Shown here: positions 1 through 5,988 of the stretch, piece by piece
Layout of the letters: each line of letters opens with the position of its first letter
Numbering within the stretch: position 1 is the first letter of the stretch
Program-made: the position numbers and the translations under genes
The notes under the pieces: model-generated
Seen by the model: only the letters and a program-made list of their open reading frames with translations
Database searches by the model: none
What the model was told of the DNA's origin: nothing
Origin: an uncultured Schwartzia sp.
Lineage (GTDB): Bacteria; Bacillota; Negativicutes; Selenomonadales; Selenomonadaceae
Length of the DNA: 5,988 nt
Direction of reading: 5' to 3'
Assembly (NCBI GenBank): GCA_905373705.1
Contig: CAJPUA010000067.1
Coordinates: forward strand, 1-5,988

Positions 1-898
1 GCATCAGGATCGTCATCTGCGCCATCATCACATAAAAGAGAATCCAGATCGCGTCCTCCGTCACCGCCGTAATATCGCCGATCGCCATCTCTCCCGCGCC
101 AATGGCGTTCCCGCCAAAGTAGAAAATAGCGACGATCACGAAGTTGATCGTTACCGTAGTCAAACAGTCCAGCCCCGCGAAAAGTCGATTCGCCTGAATG
201 GCCGACGTAGCGTAGGCGGCAAAGGTTTCGCGCAGGCGTTCTGTTTCCGCCGGTTCCTTATTGAACGCCCGAATAACCCGGACGCCGGTAAGATTTTCCC
301 GCAAAACAACATTCATCCGATCCATGAGGCGCTGCAGCGTGTCGAAAATCGACGTTGCCCGCCGCATGATAAAGAGCGCCATAAGTAGAAGAAACACCGT
401 CCCGCCCATGATTAAAAGCCCCATATCGCGATGGAGCCGAAAAGAGAAGAAAATTCCCAGCACGCACATAATAGGAACAGGCAGCACCATCTCGATAAAA
501 TGAACGAGCGCCTGCTGCACCACATTGACATCGCTCAGCGTGCGGGTAATCATGGAAGCCGTGCCAAAGCGCTCAAAATCATCTGCGGAAAAGCGCAGGG
601 AATGGTCGTAAACCGCCGCCCGCAGATCCCTTCCGAAATTCGCCGCAAGCTTGGCGCTGATATAGCTTCCCAAAAGCGTGAGTCCTCCCGATACGAGAGA
701 AACCGCCAGCATGACCGCGCCGTCCTTCATAATGGCGGCTAAAGCGCCGCCGCCGAGCGCCTGATTGATCATTTCAGCAGCAATCGTCGGCACCAGAAGC
801 GAGCCGCCCACGTCGGCGAAAATAATCAGCATGACCGCGGCGCACTGCCAGCGATACGGCTTCAGATAAGGCAAAATCGTCCGCAGGATCGTTGTCAT
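1..898 (-). CDS. ABC exporter half-transporter, N-terminal membrane domain (partial)
   Basis: The gene starts at ATG 898-896 and runs off the left edge, so 299 residues are visible. They form the membrane domain of a type IV ABC exporter (MdlA/MdlB, YknU or BmrC/D-like). Hydrophobic segments lie near residues 18-40, 59-81, 132-152, 158-178, 245-265 and from about 283. The stretch at 200-221 (RENLTGVRVIRAFNKE) is the conserved cytoplasmic region after TM4, and MAIGDITA (271-278) is the usual lead into TM6. The ATPase domain with Walker A, signature and Walker B motifs would lie beyond the edge. An AAAGGG ribosome binding site (905-910) sits 6 nt before the ATG, which fixes the start. Such proteins often come as adjacent pairs forming a heterodimer; a partner gene downstream is inferred, not seen. 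The likely role is ATP-driven export of a drug or lipid-like substrate across the inner membrane; the substrate is unknown. Confidence 0.93.
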   Translation of the reverse strand, partial: MTTILRTILPYLKPYRWQCAAVMLIIFADVGGSLLVPTIAAEMINQALGGGALAAIMKDGAVMLAVSLVSGGLTLLGSYISAKLAANFGRDLRAAVYDHSLRFSADDFERFGTASMITRTLSDVNVVQQALVHFIEMVLPVPIMCVLGIFFSFRLHRDMGLLIMGGTVFLLLMALFIMRRATSIFDTLQRLMDRMNVVLRENLTGVRVIRAFNKEPAETERLRETFAAYATSAIQANRLFAGLDCLTTVTINFVIVAIFYFGGNAIGAGEMAIGDITAVTEDAIWILFYVMMAQMTILM

Positions 899-960
899 TT
901 TCAGCCCTTTCTTTTATCAAGCCCTTACCGCCTGGCAAAGACGTCCCTTTCCCCAAAAAC

Positions 961-979
961 ATAACTTAACATAAGTTAT
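961..979. promoter_or_regulatory. Perfect 19-bp palindrome, probable repressor operator of the ABC exporter gene
   Basis: The sequence is ATAACTTA, a 3-nt centre ACA, then TAAGTTAT, giving perfect 8-bp arms. It overlaps the last two bases of the -10 box of the exporter promoter and covers the expected transcription start. Size, AT-richness and position suit a dimeric winged-helix repressor of the MarR type, a frequent regulator of such exporters, but TetR-type control is also possible. No regulator gene is in the window. Confidence 0.6.
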
Positions 980-1006
980 TATACAACATCGGCCAAAATC
1001 TGACGC
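978..1006 (-). promoter_or_regulatory. Promoter for the ABC exporter gene
   Basis: On the minus strand a perfect TATAAT (983-978) is preceded at 17 bp by a weak -35, GCGTCA (1006-1001), matching TTGACA at three of six positions. Transcription would start near 970 and give a leader of about 70 nt before the ATG at 898. The weak -35 with an ideal -10 covered by a palindrome suggests a tightly controlled promoter. The -10 is convincing; the -35 is not. Confidence 0.55.
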
Positions 1007-1086
1007 CGCCGGTCGGCTATATCCTGAGCAAAAGCACGCTGCCGCTGGCGAGAATTTTGCGTCACAAAAGTGCCATCTGCCCCGCG

Positions 1087-1142
1087 AAAAAACGTGACAC
1101 AGAGAAGGCGTGGCAGTCATACATTACTGCCACGCCTTCTCT
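1087..1142 (-). terminator. Stem-loop at the end of the RND efflux operon (probable terminator)
   Basis: The arms 1101-1117 (AGAGAAGGCGTGGCAGT) and 1126-1142 are perfectly complementary: 17 bp with an 8-nt loop. The structure lies 37 nt beyond the stop codon of the transporter gene. On the minus strand the stem is followed by GTGTCACG and only then by six T (1092-1087). This offset is unusual for an intrinsic terminator, where the T-run directly abuts the stem. On the plus strand only a poor CTTTAA follows. It most likely ends or stabilises the 3' end of the efflux mRNA. Confidence 0.65.
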
Positions 1143-1179
1143 TTAAGGCATATCCCTCCGAATCGCTTCTTTTAAAAGC

Positions 1180-4100
1180 TTACATCAGATCGTCCGAGGT
1201 CGTTTTTTTCACCTTATGACCAAAGCCCAGCATCGCCGAAACCTTTTCAACGACAACGAAGAACACAGGGATCAAAAACACCCCGAGAGTCGTTGCGAAA
1301 AACATGCCGCCCACGACCGCGATGCCCATGTTATTGCGCGCTGCCGCGCCGGCTCCGGTTGCGATGGCCAGCGGCAGGCAGCCGATGATGAAGGCCAGCG
1401 ACGTCATAATGATCGGACGCAGGCGCAATCCCGCCGCTTCAATCGCTGCCTGCACCGGGTCCATCCCCTTATCGGTACGCACCTTGGCGAACTCAACGAT
1501 CAGGATCGCATTCTTCGCCGCCAGACCGATGATCATGATGATCCCGATCTGCATGTAAATACTGTTCTGTTGACGCGCCAGTTCCTCGATGAAAAGCGCG
1601 CCGAAGATACCCGTTGGCACCGTCAGGAGGACGGCGAAAGGTACGCTCCAGCTCTCGTAGAGCGCCGCCAGACAAAGGAACACGAACAAGAGCGCCAAGC
1701 CCAGCACCTGTGTCGTCTTATCGCCGGACTTCTGCTCCTCTCGACTCTGCCCCGACCACTCGATATTGAACCCAGTGGGCGCTTTTTCGCGCACGACTTC
1801 GGTGAGGGCGGCCATCGCCTGTCCCGAGCTATACCCCGGCGCCTCGCTGCCTTGAATGGTGACAGAACGCGCCGCGTTAAAGCGGCTGATGATCGACGCG
1901 CCGGTATTGACCCGCGGCTTTAAAAGAGTATCCAACGGTACTAAGGTACCGGTACTGCTCTTGACAAAAACAAATTTAGCGGCTTCCACTTCCTTGCGGT
2001 ACATCGTATCGGATTGCAGGACGACCTTATAACTGCGGCCGAACTGATTGAAGTCGTTGACCTCCGAACCGCCGAAATTTACCTGTAAAGCGGTAAACAC
2101 GTCCGACAGATTAACCCCGAGGTTTTTGACCTTATCGCGGTCAATATCGAACTGATAAATCGGCGAATTAATGGAGAACGTCGAATAAACGCCCTGAAGC
2201 TCCGGCCGCTGATTTGCCGCCGCGACAATCCCTTGCGTAATAGTGGCCAACTCCGTATCGGTATGCCCCGACATATCCTGAAGCTGGAGATTAAAGCCGC
2301 CGACGGCTCCCAGCCCCGGCAGAGACGGCGGATTGAAGGCGATGACCGTCGCCTCTGGCACAATCTGCGCCCCCATAGCGAACGCTTTACCAATCTGCGC
2401 GTTTATCCCAAGACCCGCCGATTTTCGTTTCGACCAGTCCTCAAGACCGACGAACATGACGCCGGCATTCGATTTCGAGCCGTTTGACAGAATGTCAATG
2501 CCGGTGATATTCATGACGATCTTGACCCCGGGATTTTCCTGCAACGCCGCCGCCAGACGCGACATCGATTCTGATGTACGGTTCAGGGAAGTTCCTTCCG
2601 GCAGGGAAACGGATACGATATAGTATCCCTGATCTTCCGCCGGCACAAAGGTCGACGGCACCAGCCGATAAAGGATGACGGTCAGGACAACGATGGTCAA
2701 AAGGACAATCGCTGCCGTTCTCGCGTGCTTAATGAACCAAGAAACGCCGCCCACGTAGCGCTTCGTCGTCCGTTCAAACCAATCGTTGAAGCGGTCAAAG
2801 AAGCGATCTAGAAACCCTTTCCCCTCGTCCTCCTGGTGCGGCTTTAAGAGGAGCGCGCAAAGCGCCGGGGTCAAGGTTAGAGCAATGAAGGCCGACAGCG
2901 ACATGGAGATGGCAATCGTCAGGGCGAACTGCTTGTAAAGGACACCCATCATACCGCCGAGGAACGCAACCGGAACAAATACCGCCGCCAGCACGAAGGC
3001 AATGGCCACAACCGGCCCCTGCACTTCGTCCATAGCGATTTCCGTCGCTTCCTTCGGCGAAAGATGACGCTCCGTCATGTTACGCTCCACGTTTTCAATA
3101 ACGACGATAGCATCGTCGACGACGAGACCAATGGCCAGCACCATGGCGAACAACGTCAGTGTATTAATGGTAAAGCCCAAAACGATAAACGCGCCGAACG
3201 TCGCGATCAAGGACACCGGCACCGCCAGCATGGGGATAAGGGTTGCCCGCCAGCTCTGGAGGAATAAGAAAACGATGAGCATAACGAGAAGCAGCGCCTC
3301 GACGAAGGTATGAACAACCTCCTCGAGAGATGCCCGAATATATTCCGTGCTGTCAACAATCTCCACATATTTCATATCCGGCGGAAAATTCGGCTCGGCT
3401 TCCTGAATAATCTTGCGCACCGCGCTTACCGTCTGCATGGCGTTGGCGTCGCTTGTGAGCTGAACGCCGAAGGCGATACCCACCTGCCCGTTGGCTTTTG
3501 ACTCGACTGTATTGGAGCGCGCCCCCGTCTCAATGCGGGCAATATCTTTGAGGCGAACGAACGCACCGCTTTCCCCGGCGCGTACGACAACGTTGCCGAA
3601 CTCCTCTGGTGTCGTCAGGCGGCCGGAAACCTTGCCTGTGTATTGCTTTTCCTGTGTAACCGGGGCCGGCATCTGCCCGACGGTTCCTGCCGGCGCCTGT
3701 ACGTTCTGCTCCTTGATCGCCGTCGTCACATCCGACACGGTAAGTCCCAGCTCCGCCAGACGATCCGGGTTCAGCCAGACGCGCATGGCGTAATCCGGTC
3801 CGTAGACATTGACGTCGCCCACCCCGGGAACGCGCTTAATCTGATCGATAAGATAGATACTGGCGTAATTTTTGAGAAATTCACGGCTGTATGTGCTGTT
3901 AGGCGAATAGAGCGAACCGATAAGCGCCATATCATTCGACGCCTTCTTCGTCGTAACGCCGTAGGACTGCACCTCGTTCGGCAGACTGGCCTGGGCGATC
4001 GCCACGTTATTCTGCACCTTAACCGCGTCCATGTCGCCGTCCGTCCCCAGCTCGAACTGAACGGACAGCGAATAGCGCCCGCTGTCGTCCGCATTCGCCG

Positions 4101-4335
4101 ACATGTAATCCATGCCCTGCGTGCCGTTGACCTGCTCCTCGATGATCTGTGCTACCGTTTCATTGACGACGCTGGCATTCGCTCCGACATAATTCGTCGT
4201 GACATTTACCGTCGGCGGGGAGATTTGCGGATACTGCGCAACCGGCAGATTAAATGCTGACAACAGCCCCAAAATGACCATCATCAGAGAAATAACGATG
4301 GCGAAGATCGGGCGTTGAATAAAGAACTTAGGCAA
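1180..4335 (-). CDS. AcrB-like RND multidrug efflux transporter (HAE1 family), inner-membrane subunit
   Basis: This 1051-residue protein aligns along its whole length with AcrB (1049), from MPKFFIQRPIFA to the C-terminal VFLIPVFFVVVEK. It should form the trimeric inner-membrane pump that takes substrates from the periplasm or membrane and expels them by proton antiport. The expected twelve helices are present: TM1 near 9-29, TM2-6 in 339-492, TM7 near 540-558 and TM8-12 in 873-1030, with two large periplasmic loops (about 30-338 and 559-872). The proton-relay residues are all present: D407 and D408 in LVVDDA, K941 in GLAAKNAIL, R971 and T978 in RLRPIIMTS. The drug pocket differs from AcrB: positions 136, 178, 610, 615 and 617 are M, Y, I, I and S instead of Phe; F628 is kept. 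The start is TTG (4335-4333), supported by AAGGGGG seven nt upstream and by the match to the AcrB N-terminus. It follows the adaptor gene by 12 nt. The substrate range cannot be read from sequence. Confidence 0.98.
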   Translation of the reverse strand: MPKFFIQRPIFAIVISLMMVILGLLSAFNLPVAQYPQISPPTVNVTTNYVGANASVVNETVAQIIEEQVNGTQGMDYMSANADDSGRYSLSVQFELGTDGDMDAVKVQNNVAIAQASLPNEVQSYGVTTKKASNDMALIGSLYSPNSTYSREFLKNYASIYLIDQIKRVPGVGDVNVYGPDYAMRVWLNPDRLAELGLTVSDVTTAIKEQNVQAPAGTVGQMPAPVTQEKQYTGKVSGRLTTPEEFGNVVVRAGESGAFVRLKDIARIETGARSNTVESKANGQVGIAFGVQLTSDANAMQTVSAVRKIIQEAEPNFPPDMKYVEIVDSTEYIRASLEEVVHTFVEALLLVMLIVFLFLQSWRATLIPMLAVPVSLIATFGAFIVLGFTINTLTLFAMVLAIGLVVDDAIVVIENVERNMTERHLSPKEATEIAMDEVQGPVVAIAFVLAAVFVPVAFLGGMMGVLYKQFALTIAISMSLSAFIALTLTPALCALLLKPHQEDEGKGFLDRFFDRFNDWFERTTKRYVGGVSWFIKHARTAAIVLLTIVVLTVILYRLVPSTFVPAEDQGYYIVSVSLPEGTSLNRTSESMSRLAAALQENPGVKIVMNITGIDILSNGSKSNAGVMFVGLEDWSKRKSAGLGINAQIGKAFAMGAQIVPEATVIAFNPPSLPGLGAVGGFNLQLQDMSGHTDTELATITQGIVAAANQRPELQGVYSTFSINSPIYQFDIDRDKVKNLGVNLSDVFTALQVNFGGSEVNDFNQFGRSYKVVLQSDTMYRKEVEAAKFVFVKSSTGTLVPLDTLLKPRVNTGASIISRFNAARSVTIQGSEAPGYSSGQAMAALTEVVREKAPTGFNIEWSGQSREEQKSGDKTTQVLGLALLFVFLCLAALYESWSVPFAVLLTVPTGIFGALFIEELARQQNSIYMQIGIIMIIGLAAKNAILIVEFAKVRTDKGMDPVQAAIEAAGLRLRPIIMTSLAFIIGCLPLAIATGAGAAARNNMGIAVVGGMFFATTLGVFLIPVFFVVVEKVSAMLGFGHKVKKTTSDDLM

Positions 4336-4342
4336 AATGTAA

Positions 4343-4349
4343 CCCCCTT
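4343..4349 (-). promoter_or_regulatory. Ribosome binding site of the transporter gene, overlapping the adaptor stop codon
   Basis: On the minus strand AAGGGGG shares its two A with the TAA stop of the adaptor gene and lies 7 nt before the TTG start at 4335. This arrangement suggests translational coupling, with ribosomes that finish the adaptor reinitiating on the transporter. The site decides the TTG start. Confidence 0.75.
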
Positions 4350-5538
4350 ACGACTGCGCCGTCGTTTTTTCCGTCGGGGCGGCATCGAGCGTAAAGCCCA
4401 TCTCCTCCGGCGTCACCATCGTCACATTCATATCCATACCAGCCTGGAGCTTCGTCAGGCCTTCCACGACCACAGCCTCGCCCGCGTTGACTCCGCTCCG
4501 GATAATATAATAGCTGCCGATTTTCTCACCCAGCTCGACGTTCCGGGTCTCCGACTTATTATCGGGGCCTACGACGATAACGAAAGTCTTGTTAAGAACC
4601 TGCTGAATCGCCCGCTGCGGCACCAAGAGCGCATTCGGCACGACTTCGCCCCCGAGGCGAACCCGGGCGAACATGCCGGGAAGCAGCATACCATTAGGAT
4701 TTCTAAACAGCGCCTTGACCGTCAACGTTCCCGTATTAGAGGAAAGCGCCCGGTCGGCCTGAACCAGCTTCCCCATGATAGGATATTCCTGGCCATTCGA
4801 CAGCGTAATCGACACCGTCGCGTTTTCCATATTTCCCGAGTTCAGCTCCTGCAGATGCATAAACGCCAGATATTGCGTTTCGGAAATGCTGAACTGTACG
4901 TATACAGGATCGACCGAGCCAATCGTTACCAGTGCCGTCTGCCCAGCATTAGCGTATGTCCCCACGGCCACATCATTAACATCCAGGCGACCGGAAAGTG
5001 GCGCGTATACTGTCGTATCATCAAGGTTCTCCTGCGCCCGTTTAAGGAGCGCCGCGTTGGCCGCGACCATTGCCTCATACTCATGAACTCGGGCGCGCTG
5101 CGTCGTGGCTGTCTGCTCGGCGATGGCCGCCGACGCCAGAAGTTCTTCATCGCGCTGTAAATCGATCTGCGCGTTGTTAAGCGTCGCCTCCGACTGTGCC
5201 AGTGTCGCCCGAGCCGACAGCACCGCCGATTCATACTGGCGGGAATCGATGCGATAAAGTGCCTCGCCTTCCTGCACGAACTGCCCGCCCGTAAAGAATT
5301 TCTCCATAATCGTGCCGGAAACGCGCGGCAAAATCTTTACTTCGTCAAAGCCGCGCACCTGCCCCGCGTATTCTGACGAAAGCGGCGTATTCTGCTGCAA
5401 TACCGTAACCGCCTTGACCGCCACCGCCTTGCCTGCCGCTCCCTGTTCGCTGCCGCCGCAGCCCGCGAGCAGCAGCCCCGCCGCCAACAGCCCTGCCATC
5501 GCCGCGCCCAGTCGTTTCTTTTTTTCTTCCAAAAACAA
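4348..5538 (-). CDS. AcrA-like periplasmic adaptor (membrane fusion) lipoprotein of the RND pump
   Basis: With the TTG start at 5538 the protein has 396 residues, close to AcrA (397). It begins with a lipoprotein signal: charged EEKKKR, a hydrophobic core, and the lipobox LAGC with lipidated C27, so it is anchored in the membrane and works in the periplasm. Domains follow AcrA order: first half of the lipoyl domain near 72-98 (RVSGTIMEKFFTGGQFVQEG), an alpha-hairpin near 99-176 with Ala/Gln/Leu-rich heptads, second lipoyl half near 177-200 (VYAPLSGRLDVNDVAVG), beta-barrel near 211-295, and membrane-proximal domain from about 296 (LLVPQRAIQQ). It should bridge the RND trimer and an outer-membrane TolC-type channel. 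The hairpin-tip motif reads R129, L133, A140, where AcrA has R, L, S. The frame stays open to a GTG at 5589, but that start would put a 17-residue extension before the signal peptide; AAGGAGG at 5548-5554 favours the TTG. Confidence 0.95.
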   Translation of the reverse strand: MFLEEKKKRLGAAMAGLLAAGLLLAGCGGSEQGAAGKAVAVKAVTVLQQNTPLSSEYAGQVRGFDEVKILPRVSGTIMEKFFTGGQFVQEGEALYRIDSRQYESAVLSARATLAQSEATLNNAQIDLQRDEELLASAAIAEQTATTQRARVHEYEAMVAANAALLKRAQENLDDTTVYAPLSGRLDVNDVAVGTYANAGQTALVTIGSVDPVYVQFSISETQYLAFMHLQELNSGNMENATVSITLSNGQEYPIMGKLVQADRALSSNTGTLTVKALFRNPNGMLLPGMFARVRLGGEVVPNALLVPQRAIQQVLNKTFVIVVGPDNKSETRNVELGEKIGSYYIIRSGVNAGEAVVVEGLTKLQAGMDMNVTMVTPEEMGFTLDAAPTEKTTAQS

Positions 5539-5547
5539 AATAAAATA

Positions 5548-5554
5548 CCTCCTT
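5548..5554 (-). promoter_or_regulatory. Ribosome binding site that fixes the adaptor start at TTG 5538
   Basis: AAGGAGG on the minus strand is a near-perfect anti-16S match lying 9 nt before the TTG at 5538-5536. The competing GTG at 5589 has only AGGA five nt upstream and would place this strong site inside the coding region. Starting at the TTG gives a compact, typical lipoprotein signal peptide. Confidence 0.8.
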
Positions 5555-5615
5555 AAATCCCTCAGCACCGCGATAAATCTATGCTCCACAGGGATCCTGC
5601 ATCAGTGTCAAGCAA

Positions 5616-5646
5616 ATAGTAAATAATTATTTACTATCTTTACTAT
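5616..5646. promoter_or_regulatory. Perfect 22-bp palindrome plus tandem half-site, probable operator of the RND operon
   Basis: Positions 5616-5637 read ATAGTAAATAA followed by its exact reverse complement, with no spacer. A further copy of the half-site TTTACTAT (5639-5646) repeats the right arm's TTTACTAT (5630-5637) at a 9-bp period. The third copy overlaps the -10 box, and the palindrome starts at the expected transcription start, so a bound protein would block initiation. Size and symmetry suit a TetR/AcrR-type or MarR-type repressor. The regulator is not encoded in the window. Confidence 0.65.
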
Positions 5647-5673
5647 ATTATTTTATCGAACGCATTTTGTCAA
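5645..5673 (-). promoter_or_regulatory. Promoter of the RND efflux operon
   Basis: On the minus strand a consensus TTGACA (5673-5668) is separated by exactly 17 bp from TAATAT (5650-5645), which matches the -10 consensus at four positions. Transcription would start near 5638 and give a leader of about 100 nt before the adaptor start. The region is strongly AT-rich compared with the flanking genes. Confidence 0.8.
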
Positions 5674-5722
5674 GGGTTCCCGTAGACTCGCAAACCGTTT
5701 ACGAGCCGGTCTTTCGTGTTTT

Positions 5723-5988
5723 TCATCCGTAGAGTTTTTGGGTAATTTTTTGCGCCGTCGTAGTCATGGCAAGACCGCCCTCGGCAGTTTCCTTCAGGGT
5801 GCGCGGCAGGGCGCGGCCGATGTTTTTCATCGCTTCGATCACTTCATCCGCAGGAATAACGGATCGTATCCCTGCCAGCGCCATATCCGCCGCCAACATA
5901 GCGTGAACGGCCGCGAAGCCGTTCCGTTTAACGCAGGGAACTTCCACCAGCCCCGCTACGGGGTCGCAGACAAGGCCCAAGAGATTTT
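5723..5988 (-). CDS. sdaAA: L-serine dehydratase, iron-sulfur-dependent, alpha subunit (C-terminal part)
   Basis: The gene enters from the right edge, and its last 88 or so residues are visible, ending KLYG and TGA. The family converts L-serine to pyruvate and ammonia in the cytoplasm with a [4Fe-4S] cluster rather than pyridoxal phosphate. LLGLVCDPVAGLVEVPCVKR is the signature of the C-terminal part; the two Cys are 11 residues apart, as for the last two cluster ligands in studied enzymes, and the remaining ligand would lie outside. The tail (ADMALAGIRSVIPADEV and KETAEGGLA) resembles the separate alpha subunit of Firmicutes more than the fused enterobacterial enzyme, so an sdaAB gene is expected upstream. 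An in-frame TTG at 5980 is internal, not a start, because the conserved frame continues to the edge. No link to efflux is apparent; it is probably just the upstream neighbour. Confidence 0.94.
   Translation of the reverse strand, partial: NLLGLVCDPVAGLVEVPCVKRNGFAAVHAMLAADMALAGIRSVIPADEVIEAMKNIGRALPRTLKETAEGGLAMTTTAQKITQKLYG

Noticed and set aside
917..1120. Minus-strand open frame of 67 codons between the two efflux units
   Set aside because: It begins inside the loop/arm of the stem-loop, runs through the exporter promoter and operator, and is not preceded by a ribosome site.
1142..1165. GGAGGG followed closely by an ATG on the minus strand after the transporter stop
   Set aside because: The frame is only ATG CCT TAA, two codons, so it is chance rather than a gene.
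1216..1923. Plus-strand open frame of 235 codons opposite the transporter gene
   Set aside because: Antisense to the AcrB-like coding region and rich in Arg, His, Asp and Gln, as expected from a complementary-strand artefact; no family recognised.
3643..4260. Plus-strand open frame of 205 codons opposite the transporter N-terminal half
   Set aside because: Same shadow composition and no promoter or ribosome site; the opposite strand is fully explained by the RND transporter.
4315..5160. Plus-strand open frame of 281 codons opposite the adaptor and the start of the transporter gene
   Set aside because: It lies antisense to two well-conserved proteins, has an arginine/histidine-rich composition typical of a shadow frame, and shows no recognisable domain or supporting start signal.
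5606..5611. A second TTGACA on the minus strand downstream of the RND promoter
   Set aside because: No -10-like hexamer lies 16-18 bp further on (the sequence there is near TGGAGC), so it is unlikely to be a separate promoter.
5684..5712. Imperfect hairpin (CTCG/CGAG plus AGA/TCT with a bulge) after sdaAA
   Set aside because: The stem is short and bulged, and the T-rich stretch follows it only on the plus strand, where there is no gene to terminate, so I do not call it the sdaAA terminator.

Overview
The window looks like chromosomal DNA from a diderm Firmicute (Negativicutes-type; the genus cannot be resolved from this much sequence). Three things point there. A complete AcrA/AcrB-like RND efflux pair implies an outer membrane. 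The end of an iron-sulfur L-serine dehydratase resembles the two-subunit SdaAA form of Firmicutes. Translation signals are Firmicute-like, with strong AAGGAGG-type ribosome binding sites and TTG starts. Base composition is moderately GC-rich in the genes, with sharply AT-rich regulatory islands.

All four genes are on the minus strand, so the transcriptional order runs right to left. (1) 5723-5988: the last 88 or so residues of sdaAA, which enters from outside the window. (2) 5539-5722: an intergenic stretch with a clear promoter (TTGACA-N17-TAATAT). A perfect 22-bp palindrome begins right at the expected transcription start, and an extra half-site overlaps the -10 box. (3) 4348-5538: a lipoprotein periplasmic adaptor (AcrA-like, start revised to a TTG). 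(4) 1180-4335: an AcrB-like inner-membrane RND transporter of 1051 residues, also starting with TTG, whose ribosome binding site overlaps the adaptor stop codon. (5) 1087-1142: a perfect 17-bp stem-loop that closes the operon, with an oddly displaced T-run. (6) 984-1086: no gene and no strong signal beyond a weak -35 for the next unit. (7) 961-1006: a second promoter, whose -10 box is overlapped by a different perfect palindrome. (8) 1-898: the N-terminal membrane domain of an ABC exporter half-transporter, cut by the window edge before its ATPase domain.

The centre is therefore a two-gene, proton-driven tripartite efflux operon without its own outer-membrane channel gene in view, followed by an independently controlled ABC exporter. 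Both units carry operator-like palindromes at their promoters, the usual arrangement for efflux genes repressed by a TetR- or MarR-type regulator and released by a toxic ligand. No regulator gene is inside the window, and the two palindromes differ, so two regulators are likely. I see no RNA gene, CRISPR array, insertion sequence or phage element. The system is a recognisable family rather than a new one. The points worth a second look are the operator architecture, the altered drug-binding pocket of the RND pump, and the missing partner genes.
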